A stretch of DNA of 64,000 nucleotides from JAWOLE01 sp035263845. GTDB taxonomy: Bacteria; Acidobacteriota; Thermoanaerobaculia; UBA5066; Gp7-AA6. The DNA lies in the NCBI GenBank assembly GCA_035263845.1, contig DATFQY010000125.1, positions 1 to 64,000 of the forward strand. Direction: 5' to 3'. Below are positions 46,436 through 55,259 of this stretch, one piece after another (positions within the stretch are counted from its first letter, which is position 1; every line of letters starts with the position of its first letter). The translations under genes were made by a program, and so were the position numbers. The notes under the pieces were generated by a model. The model was not told the DNA's origin, did not search any database, and saw only the letters and a list, made by a program, of their open reading frames with translations.

Positions 46436-47655
46436 GCGCTCTTCCGGCGCTCGAGGAGCGATTCGACGAGCGCGAGGTACTCGGAGAGATGTCTCTCCTC
46501 GAGCCACAGCCGCGTCGCCGCGTCGCGTCCCCTCGCTCCCAGCTCGGCGGCGAGCTCCGGATCGGAGGCCAGCCTGGCCAGGAGCGCCGGAAGCTCCGAG
46601 TCCTCTTCGAAAAGAAGGCCGCCTCCCGATTCCTCGACGATCTCCCCGAGACCGCCGCGCCGGCGCGCGACGACGGGAACGCCGCGCATCATGGCCTCGG
46701 CCGCGGCGAACCCGAAGGTCTCGAGGCAGCGAGAAGGCGCGACGACGGCGCGGGCGCCGGCCATCTCCTCGCCGACGCGCTCCGGAGTCAGCGGTCCGAG
46801 GATCCGGACGTTGGTGGTTCTTCTCGCCTCCTCTTCCAGCTGGTGCCTCCGGGGCCCGTCTCCGGCGATCCGGATCTCGGCGTTGAGGCCCGCCGCCGCC
46901 GCGACCAAGGCGTCCGGTCCCTTGGAGCGGTCGAGCCTTCCGGCGTAGAGGAAGACCGGGCGCTCGGGGACCGGCGAGCGCGCGGACGCCTCGGGAACGA
47001 AGAGCGGCAGGACTCGCATCGGGAAGTCGAGTCCCTCGGCCCGGTGGCGCTCCATCGTGAACCGCGACGGCGAGAGAAAGAGGTCCACGTTGCCGAGCGA
47101 GTCGCGCAGAAACGGCCCGTAGCGCCAGAGCTGCGGGGGCCGGTCCGAGAGCACCTGGCAGGAGAAGCAGGTCTTCCGGTCGCAGAGCTTTCGCTTCTCC
47201 TTCCAGAAGACGTGCGTCGGGCAGAGCAGCCAGTGCTCGTGGAGCGTGTAGAGCTTGACCGCACCCGGCGCGAGCGCGAGAACCCCGGGACCGCCGACGA
47301 GCGAGATGTTGTGAAAGTGGACGGCATCGAAGCGGCCGGGCGCGAGGACCCTTTCGAGTGCGCGTCTCTTGAAGAACGGCCTTCCGGTCATCTGCGTTGC
47401 AAGCGGCGATAACGGACCCGCGGGACTCTCCAGCCGCACGACCTCCACGCCGAGCGGAGGAGCGGAGGAGCGGAGGAGCGGAGGAGCGGAGGAAGCGCCG
47501 CCGCAAATCCGGTAGGCATCCCGGCACGCGACGACGGTGACGCGATGGCCGCGCCGCACCAGCGCCTTCGCGAGCCGCTCGACGTAGAGCCCGTCTCCGC
47601 CGAAGCTCTCGGGCGGATAGAACGTCGTGACCATCGCGAACGACCGCGAGGTCAC
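46432..47655 (-). CDS. Glycosyltransferase family 4, with tandem repeat near 5' end
   Basis: The 407-residue GT-B enzyme has FYPPESFGGDGLYVERLAKAL, donor-binding GRLDRSKGPDALV, and the EX7E-like ETFGFAAAEAMMRGVPVV. An insert with four cysteines (LLCPTH..CDRKTCFSCQ) resembles other GT4 enzymes with a zinc-like knuckle. Residues about 53-68 (SSAPPLLRSSAPPL) come from five copies of an 8-bp repeat; a change in copy number would shift the frame. The start is GTG 47655, overlapping the previous stop. Confidence 0.88.
   Translation of the reverse strand: MTSRSFAMVTTFYPPESFGGDGLYVERLAKALVRRGHRVTVVACRDAYRICGGASSAPPLLRSSAPPLGVEVVRLESPAGPLSPLATQMTGRPFFKRRALERVLAPGRFDAVHFHNISLVGGPGVLALAPGAVKLYTLHEHWLLCPTHVFWKEKRKLCDRKTCFSCQVLSDRPPQLWRYGPFLRDSLGNVDLFLSPSRFTMERHRAEGLDFPMRVLPLFVPEASARSPVPERPVFLYAGRLDRSKGPDALVAAAAGLNAEIRIAGDGPRRHQLEEEARRTTNVRILGPLTPERVGEEMAGARAVVAPSRCLETFGFAAAEAMMRGVPVVARRRGGLGEIVEESGGGLLFEEDSELPALLARLASDPELAAELGARGRDAATRLWLEERHLSEYLALVESLLERRKSA
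47452..47491. repeat. 8-bp tandem repeat x5 (GAGCGGAG) inside GT4 gene
   Basis: Five perfect units of GAGCGGAG, 40 bases, in codons about 55-68. Eight is not a multiple of three, so gain or loss of one unit shifts the reading frame of the glycosyltransferase. Confidence 0.9.
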
Positions 47656-48767
47656 GCTCCCGCCGCCTCCTCGGCGGCGCGCTCGACCGCCGCCGCCGCG
47701 ATGCCCCAGGTCATCGCGCGGGCCTTCTCCCGCGCGGATCCGCCGAGCTTCGCGCGTGCCCCGGCGTCGTCGCGGACGAGCTCCAGATGGAGGGCCAGCT
47801 CGGCGGCATCCTCCGGATCGAAGAGGAGCGCGTCCTTACCCAGGATCTCCGCGGCCGCCGTGGTCCGCGAAAGGATCGCGGGAATCCCCACCGCCGCCGC
47901 CTCGACCGCCGGCAGGCCGAAGCCTTCGTCGAAGGAAGGGAGGACGAGCGCCAGCGCTCCCGCGTAGAGGTCCCGCAGCGCCTCGTCCTCCAGATCCGAC
48001 ATCGTCTCGATGCGCCCCGCCAGGTTCTCCCTCGCGATCAACGAGGCGACCTCCCCGGCATGGAAGAGGTCCGCCTTGAACGGCCCCGCCAGGATGAGGT
48101 CGATGCCCGGCACGCGCTCCAGCGCCTCGAAGAGCACGCCGATGTTCTTGTGGGGCGAGAGCCCGCCGACGAAGAGGATGTACGGCCGGGGGCGGACGAA
48201 CGGGGAAGCGGGAGCGAGGAAGATCGGGTCCGGCGCCTCCGGCGCGACCACGATCTTGTCCGGGTCGATGCCGTAGACCTCCGCGATCCCGCGCCGGGAG
48301 TGCTCCGAGACCGTGAGGATCCGCTTGGCCCGCCGGATCGCCACCGATGTCTTCCACTTCCACCGGTCGGCCGCGAGCGCGCTCTCGAAGACGAGGATCG
48401 GGTAGCGCTCGGCCGTGACGTCGTGGATGACGAGGACCTCCGGCGTTCCCGGGACCGGGACGTAGGTGTGCGGCGAGGGAAAGAGGAGCGCCGCGAACTT
48501 CCCTTTCGAGAGCCCCCGGCTCATCCGGAGCATCGAGCCGAGGGACCTCCGGTGGTGCGCCGCGGCGCCCTCGAAGGCCGCGACCTTCGAGAGGATGACG
48601 TGGCGGGGAATCTCTGGCGACAGCGGCAGGACCGCGGCGGTCGGCGAATCCAGCGCCAGCACCCACTCGTGGCGTCCGCGCTTCGCGAGCTCCGCGTAGA
48701 GGCCCCGCAGGAACCTCCCGTACCCGCGCGGGTTGGTGAAGGAGCCCGCTTCGATCCCGAAACGCAT
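47652..48767 (-). CDS. Glycosyltransferase family 4
   Basis: The 371-residue GT-B enzyme has GYGRFLRGLYAELAKRG, HDVTAERYP, SEHSRRGIAEVYG, the donor site FVGGLSPHKNIGVLFEAL and SFDEGFGLPAVEAAAVGIP. It resembles mannosyl/rhamnosyl GT4 enzymes such as WbaZ-like proteins; the sugar is unknown. ATG 48767 shares one base with the previous stop (TGATG). Confidence 0.88.
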   Translation of the reverse strand: MRFGIEAGSFTNPRGYGRFLRGLYAELAKRGRHEWVLALDSPTAAVLPLSPEIPRHVILSKVAAFEGAAAHHRRSLGSMLRMSRGLSKGKFAALLFPSPHTYVPVPGTPEVLVIHDVTAERYPILVFESALAADRWKWKTSVAIRRAKRILTVSEHSRRGIAEVYGIDPDKIVVAPEAPDPIFLAPASPFVRPRPYILFVGGLSPHKNIGVLFEALERVPGIDLILAGPFKADLFHAGEVASLIARENLAGRIETMSDLEDEALRDLYAGALALVLPSFDEGFGLPAVEAAAVGIPAILSRTTAAAEILGKDALLFDPEDAAELALHLELVRDDAGARAKLGGSAREKARAMTWGIAAAAVERAAEEAAGA

Positions 48768-49678
48768 CAGGTCACCCTCGCGGTGGAGCTTCCCTCTCCC
48801 AAGAGGTACCCCGCCAGCTCTCCGAGCGTCCAGGCGGCGACGTAAACCAGCAGAAACGGAAGCGAGCGCAGCAAGGCCATCGTCCCCCGGACGCCGCTTC
48901 GTCCGACGACGCGCCGGGCGATGCGAAGAACGAGCAGCTCCGGAAGGATAACGGTCGCCGCCGCGCCGCGGATCCGGCCCGCGGGGCCGGTTCGCGAGGC
49001 GCGCATTCCCGCGTAGGAGCGGGCGATGCGGAACTTTTCGGCGGTGAAGCAGGGAAAGCCGTACGTCCGCGTCACGGCGACCTCGGCCCCGGCCTCGCAT
49101 CGGAAATCGAATCCCTCCCGGGCGAGGGCCTCGTGGAGGAACGTCTCCCAGGCGCCGGCGGAGAGGTGTTCCCCGCACGCCTCGATCGCGGAACGCTTGT
49201 AGGAGATGTTGACGCCCGGCAGGCTCGACACAAGTCCCGCGGGCATCGGCGCCATGTGCTCGCTGTACTCGGCCAGGAATGCGGCGAGGCCGGCGGCTCC
49301 GGCTCTCTCCGGCCCGGCGATCGAGCCTCCGACGGCCGCGCCGCCGGGCGACGCCGCGTGGCCGCGCAGCATTGCGCCGGCCCAGTCCGGCCCCGGGCGG
49401 ACGTGCTCGCCGAGAACCGCGACGACCGGCGCTCCCGCCGCTTCGATGCCCTTCGCGCGCATTTGCGGGATCGTCAGCCCTTCGGCCAGGATCGTCCGCG
49501 TCCGGGCAACCCGCCCGGCGATCGCCTCGGCCTCTCCGGTTGGCAGGCGCGACACGACCAGGATCTCCAGCTCCAGGGCCTCCGCCTGCGGCTCGAGCGC
49601 GCGGAGGCAGTCGGCGAGAAGCGTGCCGCCCCGAACCGCGGGAATCACGACCGACATCCTCGGTTCCCGCTCGCTCAC
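48767..49678 (-). CDS. Glycosyltransferase family 2 with C-terminal membrane helix
   Basis: The 303-residue protein has a divergent GT-A domain (MSVVIPAVRGGTLLADCLRAL, VLGEHVRPGPDW in place of the usual DxD region, AWETFLHEAL) and a C-terminal membrane part LLVYVAAWTLGELAGYLLGE. The tail is similar to that of the GT2 at 51087 (FLLVWSLGEAIGYVKGD), so the two look like paralogues. GTG 49678 has GAGGAG 8 bases upstream and overlaps the previous stop in GTGA. Confidence 0.78.
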   Translation of the reverse strand: MSEREPRMSVVIPAVRGGTLLADCLRALEPQAEALELEILVVSRLPTGEAEAIAGRVARTRTILAEGLTIPQMRAKGIEAAGAPVVAVLGEHVRPGPDWAGAMLRGHAASPGGAAVGGSIAGPERAGAAGLAAFLAEYSEHMAPMPAGLVSSLPGVNISYKRSAIEACGEHLSAGAWETFLHEALAREGFDFRCEAGAEVAVTRTYGFPCFTAEKFRIARSYAGMRASRTGPAGRIRGAAATVILPELLVLRIARRVVGRSGVRGTMALLRSLPFLLVYVAAWTLGELAGYLLGEGSSTARVT

Positions 49679-51090
49679 GGCCGCCGCTCCTCGAGGTACT
49701 CCGCGTCCACGTTGACGTCCCAGACGTCGTGGGTTTCTCCCAGGAGGTTTCGCGCGGCGTAGCAGGCAGTCAGCATCGAGTGGTCCTGGTTGTTGTAGCG
49801 GTGCTGGCCGTTGCGCCCCACGAGCTGGACATTCTCCAGGCGCGAGAGCCACTGCCGCACGAGAGCGAGGTTCTCCCGGTATCCCGGGTCGTAGATGGGA
49901 TAAGCGTCGGGCACCCGCACGACCGATCCGTCGGAGACCTCGCGCGCGTTGAAGAGCTTCAGGGTCTCTCCTTCACGGGCGGCGAGCGCGATCAGGGCGT
50001 CGTCCGACTCGGTCCACATCTCGTCGTCCTTCCAGACGAAGTACTCCATGCCCAGGCCCGTGCGCTTGCTGTCGGGGACCATGTCCGGGCTCCAGTTCTT
50101 GAAGTTCTGGATCCGGCCGACGCGCACACCCGGCGTGTGCACGTAGATCCAGTTGTCGGGGAAGAGATGCTGCCGCTCGATGATCAGGCCGACCATCAGG
50201 AAATCCCGGTGGCGGAGCGACCGCGCGGCGGCCAGGACCTCCTCCGGCGGCGGAGGGTCCATCGCGGCGATCAGGTCGCGCACGGGCATGGAGGAGATGA
50301 TCTCTCCGACCGGCACCTCTTCGCCGCCGCGAAGGACGACGGCCACGGCCCGGCGGTCCACCCACCGGACCCGCGCGACCGCCGCGTCGAGCCGGACTTC
50401 GCCGCCGCGCTCCGCGACCAGGTCCCGGCAGCGCTCCCACATCTGGCCCGGCCCGAGCCTTGGGTAGCGGAACTTCTCGATCAACGAAGTCGGGACCTCT
50501 CCTCTCCTTCGCCCCAGGATCGCGTGCTTGAGAGCCCGTCCTAGCGACAGGTTGCGGATGCGCTGCGCCGCCCAGTCCGAAGAGAGGTCTTTCGTCGAGA
50601 TGCCCCAGACCTTCTCGGTGTACGACTTGAAGAAGATGTTGAAGAGCCGCTTGCCGAAGCGGTTCGTCACCCACTGCTCGAAGGTCTCCTCGACCGGGAG
50701 CGGGTTCAACCTTGCCAGAAAGTAGCTCGCCACGACGCCCACCGCCGCGCGCGGTCCGAGCCCCGAGAGCGCGTTGACCGGCTGGATCGGGTAGTTGAAG
50801 AAGTGGCCGTCGTAGAAGATCCGCGAGAGCCTCGGCCTCGTCAGGAAGTCCTCGCCCAGGATCTCCTCCCACATCCGCTCGACCAGGGGGACCTTGGTGA
50901 AGAACCGGTGACCGCCCAGGTCGAACCGGAACCCGTTGTGGCGGACGGTGCGGGCGATTCCGCCGACGGTCCCGTCCTGCTCGAGCACGAGGCTCGGCAC
51001 CCCGTTCCTGGAAAGCTCGTATGCGGCCGTGAGTCCCGCCGGCCCGGCGCCGATCATGACGATCGGCCCGGATTGCGTCCGGTCGCTCAT
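49675..51090 (-). CDS. UDP-galactopyranose mutase-like FAD/NAD(P)-binding oxidoreductase
   Basis: The 471-residue flavoprotein has an N-terminal dinucleotide-binding GAGPAGLTAAYELSRNG, LGGHRFFTK and FKSYTEKVWGIS, features shared by Glf-like and protoporphyrinogen-oxidase-like enzymes of polysaccharide loci. It could make a furanose sugar nucleotide; the exact reaction is not shown by the sequence. It lies between two paralogous GT2 genes and overlaps both (ATGA and GTGA). Confidence 0.85.
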   Translation of the reverse strand: MSDRTQSGPIVMIGAGPAGLTAAYELSRNGVPSLVLEQDGTVGGIARTVRHNGFRFDLGGHRFFTKVPLVERMWEEILGEDFLTRPRLSRIFYDGHFFNYPIQPVNALSGLGPRAAVGVVASYFLARLNPLPVEETFEQWVTNRFGKRLFNIFFKSYTEKVWGISTKDLSSDWAAQRIRNLSLGRALKHAILGRRRGEVPTSLIEKFRYPRLGPGQMWERCRDLVAERGGEVRLDAAVARVRWVDRRAVAVVLRGGEEVPVGEIISSMPVRDLIAAMDPPPPEEVLAAARSLRHRDFLMVGLIIERQHLFPDNWIYVHTPGVRVGRIQNFKNWSPDMVPDSKRTGLGMEYFVWKDDEMWTESDDALIALAAREGETLKLFNAREVSDGSVVRVPDAYPIYDPGYRENLALVRQWLSRLENVQLVGRNGQHRYNNQDHSMLTACYAARNLLGETHDVWDVNVDAEYLEERRP

Positions 51091-51896
51091 CGGTCTCCCT
51101 TCACGTAGCCGATCGCTTCCCCGAGAGACCACACGAGGAGAAAGACCGCCAGGTACGGAAGGCCCCGGCGAAAACCTGCCGCGCGGCCGCGCTCTTCCGA
51201 GCGCCGGCGGATCCGCAGGAGCATGGCGGCAGCGGCCGCGGGAAAGAAAAGCGCGCGCAGAAGGCGCCCGGGAAGCGCGAAGAGGCGGGCGCGGTGGCGG
51301 CCCGACGCGATCCCGTGACGGAAACGGTTCCGGCAGAAGGCGGAGAAATCGGCGGATCGTCCCTGGTGGACCACCATGCGCGGCGTAACGCGCAGGCGCC
51401 GGCCGCCGGCGAGGAGCGCCGCGTCCACCTCCGTCTCCCAGAAACCGTTTTTCCATGTCTCGCGCAGCGGCTCGATCGCCTCGCGGCGATAGACGGCGTT
51501 GTCGCCGGGGAGGTCCTTCACGTCCTTGTCCGGAAAGGGGAGCAGGTAGGAAGAGTACCGGCAGAGGTGGATCGCCCAGTCGAGGCGTCGCATCGCCGGC
51601 TCGGGCTCGATCGCGCCCCCGACGCCCGCGAGATCCGCGCTCAGCGCTTCGCGCATCGCCCGCCCCCAGCCCGGATCCGGGGTCATCGAGCCGAGCGTCA
51701 GCGCGACGATCCGCCCGCGCGACCTCGCGATGCCGCGCGCCCAGAGCGCCGGGACGAGGACGCCGGGACTTCCTTCCTCGATGATCAGCTCGTCGCCCGC
51801 GGAGGGATCGAGCTGCGCGAGGAAAGCCTGTCGCGGCTGCTCCGGCGCGGCCGATCCGAAGGGCGCCGCCATCACGACCGACAGCGTCTCCCTCAT
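51087..51896 (-). CDS. Glycosyltransferase family 2, paralogue of 48767-49678
   Basis: The 269-residue protein has a reduced GT-A domain (VALTLGSMTPDPGWGRAM, LPGDNAVYRREAIEPL, GFWETEVDAALLAGG) and a C-terminal membrane segment PYLAVFLLVWSLGEAIGYV. ATG 51896 overlaps the previous stop (ATGA); the open frame continues 7 codons upstream without need. As in its paralogue the canonical DxD is not obvious, so catalytic activity is uncertain. Confidence 0.75.
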   Translation of the reverse strand: MRETLSVVMAAPFGSAAPEQPRQAFLAQLDPSAGDELIIEEGSPGVLVPALWARGIARSRGRIVALTLGSMTPDPGWGRAMREALSADLAGVGGAIEPEPAMRRLDWAIHLCRYSSYLLPFPDKDVKDLPGDNAVYRREAIEPLRETWKNGFWETEVDAALLAGGRRLRVTPRMVVHQGRSADFSAFCRNRFRHGIASGRHRARLFALPGRLLRALFFPAAAAAMLLRIRRRSEERGRAAGFRRGLPYLAVFLLVWSLGEAIGYVKGDR

Positions 51897-53371
51897 TGGC
51901 CCGGCTCGCGGGTCCACACCGTCACGGACGCATCGCCGACCGTCGCGGGGAACCGGATCTGCTCACGGTAGTGCTCGCGGATGTAGGAGTCGAGCCCGGG
52001 CCGCTCCAGCCGAAGTCCCCTGGAGAACGTCGTCAGCAGCCAGATCTTCTTTCCGGCGGAGGCGCGCTCGGCGGCCGCCAGCTCTCCGGCGTCGTTGGCT
52101 TCGAAGGATTCCCCGGGCACGAGGCCGCGCGGGGGGCCGTAGAAGCGAAGGCCCCACTTCGCCATGTAGGCCGCCACGACCGGCTCTCCGGCCGCCCGGC
52201 GGGCGAGGACCCAGTCGAGGCTGACGCGGTTGGGCTGCTTGGGCGTGCGGTAATAGCCGGGCAGCGAGATCGCCGCGAGGGCCGCGAAGCCCGCGGCGAC
52301 GGCGACGGGAAGGAGCCGCGCCATGCCGGCCGCGCGTCCCACCGGGGTCGCTTCGAGAGCGCCCACGGATGCGGCCGTCAGGATCCAGGCCGCGGGGAGC
52401 GCCCACAGGAAGAAGCGCGGGGTGAAGTGGAAGCGCTGAAGAAGGAGATAGACGGCGGTCACGGCGAGCGGCGATACGAGGACCGCCGTATAAAAGATGT
52501 TGCGGCGGAAAAAGAGCAGCAGGCCGGCGCCCCCGGCCGCCGCAAAAGGAAGGAGAGCGAGGAACGTCTTCGCTCCGATCCCGGCCGCCAGGCCCCCGGC
52601 CAGCTCCCCCCAGAACTCCGCGGAAAACGGCGAGTAGCCGCCGGCGGCCGAGCGGAAGGTCGCGTCGGAGAAGGCTTTCAGCTTCGGGAGGAGCTTCGAG
52701 TAGACGCCAATGCTCAACAGGCCGGCCGCCGCCCACGCGGCCACCGCCCTCGTGGCTGCGAGCCGTGCGGGCCGCCGCCAGTCGCCGGGAAAGAGTGCGC
52801 CGCCGGCGTAAGCGATCGCGTGGCCGGCCACGAGGAAGACCGCCTGGAGGACCGACGCGATCGCGAGAAACATCACCGCGGCGTAGAGGACCCAGTCCGA
52901 GGGGCGGTTTCTCTGGAGCCCGCGGAAAAAGAACGTCGTGCCGGCCACGCCGAAGAAGAGCATGCCCGTGTAGCCGCGGCTGTTCTGAGAGAAGAAGACG
53001 TGGTGGTACGAGACCGCCAGGAGAAACGCGGCGAGGAGCGCTTCCCGGCCGCGCAAGGCGACGCGGCCGAGAGCGTAGACCGCGGGAACGGTCGCGATCC
53101 CGAAGAGGGCGGCCGGCAGCCGCACCGCCCACTCGGCCGGACCGAAGATCCCGACCATCGCCTTGACGAGCAGCGAGTTCAAGGGATGGTTATTGAGGCT
53201 CTTGAAGACCGTGAAGACGTCGAGCCAGGAACCGTCGCGGTAGTCAAGCACCGTCGCGATCTCGTCGAGCCACAGGTCGGACCCGATCCGGTAGAGACGC
53301 AGGACGGCGGCGAGCGCCGTGATGGCGGCGAGCCACGCGAGGGGACGCCGGGAGGGTTGTTCGGGGATCAA
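51893..53371 (-). CDS. Membrane glycosyltransferase, GT39-like
   Basis: The 492-residue GT-C protein carries the first-loop acidic motif DLWLDEIATVLDY (about 30), NNHPLNSL, and about 11 hydrophobic segments, then a short soluble tail. Its donor is probably a polyprenyl-phosphate sugar. The start is TTG 53371 in a TTGA overlap with the dehydrogenase gene; no Shine-Dalgarno is seen, so it depends on coupling. Confidence 0.85.
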   Translation of the reverse strand: MIPEQPSRRPLAWLAAITALAAVLRLYRIGSDLWLDEIATVLDYRDGSWLDVFTVFKSLNNHPLNSLLVKAMVGIFGPAEWAVRLPAALFGIATVPAVYALGRVALRGREALLAAFLLAVSYHHVFFSQNSRGYTGMLFFGVAGTTFFFRGLQRNRPSDWVLYAAVMFLAIASVLQAVFLVAGHAIAYAGGALFPGDWRRPARLAATRAVAAWAAAGLLSIGVYSKLLPKLKAFSDATFRSAAGGYSPFSAEFWGELAGGLAAGIGAKTFLALLPFAAAGGAGLLLFFRRNIFYTAVLVSPLAVTAVYLLLQRFHFTPRFFLWALPAAWILTAASVGALEATPVGRAAGMARLLPVAVAAGFAALAAISLPGYYRTPKQPNRVSLDWVLARRAAGEPVVAAYMAKWGLRFYGPPRGLVPGESFEANDAGELAAAERASAGKKIWLLTTFSRGLRLERPGLDSYIREHYREQIRFPATVGDASVTVWTREPGQ

Positions 53372-54453
53372 GAACGTTCGGAGGCCGCCCGGTCGAGCCG
53401 GATCGTCCCGCGCGTCTGCGCGGACTCGTAAGCGGCGAAGACGGTCCGGAGGACTTCGCGGGCGTGGAGGGCGGCTGAGGGCTCGACGGCTCCCGTTCGG
53501 ATCTTCTCGAGAAAGACGCCGAAGTGCGCGGCCGTCGCGGATGCGAACTCCGACTGGCGCGACGCGACGATCGAGCGTGAGGCGCCGCTCTTTTCCACGC
53601 GGGCCTCTCCGCCCCGCACGAGGCTCGCTCGCAGCCGCGGGCGGCGGCGGTTTCGCACCATGTCCACCGAGAGACGGGCGACGCCGCCGAGCGACAGCCG
53701 GATCGAAGCCTCCTCCGCGTCCAGCCTCATCTCCAGGTACCGCTCCGGAGCCTGCGAGACGCGGTTGAAGTTGAAGGTCGCGACGCGGTCCTCCGGGAAA
53801 TCCACCATCGCGACGACCAGCACGTCCGCGTCGATCCGCTGGGGGACCTTCGGTGTCCGCGCGGTCACGGCGGCGGGCAGGGCGCCGAAGAGGAAGCAGG
53901 CCAGGTCGAGCGCGTGCGTCCCAAACTCGTAGAGCGTGGACTGGACGAGCGAAGCGCGCCAATTCTTCTCGTGGGAGGGAGGGTGGAACATCTGCTGCCA
54001 GGCCTGGATCTGGTAAGCCTTCCCGAATTCCCCCGCCGCGAGGCGCCTCTGCGTCTCGCGGTACGGCGTCATGTATCGGTACTGGTTGTTGACGACCAGC
54101 AGACGCCCCGCGCGCCGCGCCGTGGCGATCAGGTCGTCGGCTTCCTCGACGGAGGAGACGAAGGGCTTTTCCAGGAACACGTGCGCGCCCGCCTCCAGCG
54201 CCGCGCGGGCGTGCTCGTGGTGCATCGCCGGCGGGGTCCCGATGACCACGACGTCGGGCCGCGTCTTCTCCAGCATCTCCGGGATCGTCGCGAAGAGCGG
54301 TGGGATCGGCGCCGCCTTCCCCGCGAGGCGGACCGATTGCGGCGACGGCTCGACCGCGCCGACGAGCTCGACCTCGGGAAACCGGGCCAGAGCCGGCAGA
54401 TGGATCCGCGCAGCCACGCCGCCGAGGCCGATCAGCGTCGTCTTGATTTTCAC
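53368..54453 (-). CDS. Gfo/Idh/MocA family sugar-type oxidoreductase
   Basis: The 361-residue NAD(P)-dependent dehydrogenase has the Rossmann start TLIGLGGVAARIHLPAL, VVVIGTPPAMHHEHARAAL, and the family motif FLEKPF with the catalytic Lys. It may oxidise or reduce a nucleotide sugar for the glycan. GTG 54453 overlaps the methyltransferase stop (GTGA). Confidence 0.88.
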   Translation of the reverse strand: MKIKTTLIGLGGVAARIHLPALARFPEVELVGAVEPSPQSVRLAGKAAPIPPLFATIPEMLEKTRPDVVVIGTPPAMHHEHARAALEAGAHVFLEKPFVSSVEEADDLIATARRAGRLLVVNNQYRYMTPYRETQRRLAAGEFGKAYQIQAWQQMFHPPSHEKNWRASLVQSTLYEFGTHALDLACFLFGALPAAVTARTPKVPQRIDADVLVVAMVDFPEDRVATFNFNRVSQAPERYLEMRLDAEEASIRLSLGGVARLSVDMVRNRRRPRLRASLVRGGEARVEKSGASRSIVASRQSEFASATAAHFGVFLEKIRTGAVEPSAALHAREVLRTVFAAYESAQTRGTIRLDRAASERS

Positions 54454-55259
54454 GAGGAGCCCCGTTTATCACTCTTTCGAGCCAGCAGGACCTGCGTGTC
54501 GCCCGCCGCCAGCGTCCAGGGCAGCCGGCTCACCACGAAGTCCTCCACCCGAACGTAGAGATCCATCAGCGAATTGACCGGCGCCGGAGGAACCCTCGTC
54601 GAGAGCCCTCCTCCCGACTCGTGGTTCTGCGCCTTCCGTTGCCGCCCTTTCGACATGGCCCCGGCCAGCGGATGAAGGACCAGATGCCTTTCCACGCGGA
54701 ACCCCGCACGCGTGAGCAGCTCGGCCAATTGTTGCCGTCCATACTGGCGGTGCTGAGCTTCCGTCGGTGCCGTAGGGGAGGGGCTTGCCCCTCCCGCCCC
54801 GTCGTGCCCTAGATTCACCCTGACACAAACCACCCCGCCCCTTTTCAAGACACGCAGCGTCCCGAGTAAAGCTCGCGAATCCTCCTCGCCGTCAAGATGC
54901 TGAAGCACATCGTTGGAGAACACGACGTCCACTGACTCCGACGCGACAGGCAACTCCGCCGCCGACCCAACGATCAGTCCTCGTAATCCGCGCCCCCGAG
55001 CAAACTTCAGCGCATCCCAGGAAACGTCCGCGCCGACGACGCGGACCTCCGGCCATCTCTCCGTGACTTCTTCCAGCAGTCCCCCCGCCCCGCACCCCGC
55101 ATCCAGCACGACCGCCCCCGGCGCCACGAACGGCTCGACCATCTCCAGCGCCACCCGCCGCACCGACCGGCACCACCAGTGCCGCCTTTCCAGATCGTCG
55201 AGCCTCTCGTAATAGGGCGCCGTCAGGATCTTCGGCGCAGCGCGGTCGTCCGTGTTCAA
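54450..55259 (-). CDS. Class I SAM-dependent methyltransferase
   Basis: The 269-residue protein has SAM-binding VVLDAGCGAGG (about 48-58), VGADVSWDALKFA, and VVFSNDVLQHL, and could methylate a sugar or lipid of the polysaccharide. Residues about 150-165 (HDGAGGASPSPTAPTEAQ) come from an in-frame GTAGGGG-type repeat. The start is TTG 55259 in a TTGA overlap with the GT2 stop. Confidence 0.85.
   Translation of the reverse strand: MNTDDRAAPKILTAPYYERLDDLERRHWWCRSVRRVALEMVEPFVAPGAVVLDAGCGAGGLLEEVTERWPEVRVVGADVSWDALKFARGRGLRGLIVGSAAELPVASESVDVVFSNDVLQHLDGEEDSRALLGTLRVLKRGGVVCVRVNLGHDGAGGASPSPTAPTEAQHRQYGRQQLAELLTRAGFRVERHLVLHPLAGAMSKGRQRKAQNHESGGGLSTRVPPAPVNSLMDLYVRVEDFVVSRLPWTLAAGDTQVLLARKSDKRGSS
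54770..54811. repeat. GTAGGGG-type palindromic repeat inside methyltransferase gene
   Basis: GGGAGGGGC (54776-54784) and GCCCCTCCC (54787-54795) form a 9-bp stem after CCGTA; CGCCCCGTCGTGCCC follows. It is the opposite orientation of the copies at 24556 and 41709 and adds a Gly/Ser/Pro-rich loop to the methyltransferase. Confidence 0.8.

Noticed and set aside
45659..47527. A 622-residue reading frame containing the deacetylase
   Set aside because: Only the part after ATG 46435 shows NodB motifs; the rest is the out-of-frame reading of the GT4 gene, kept open by high GC.
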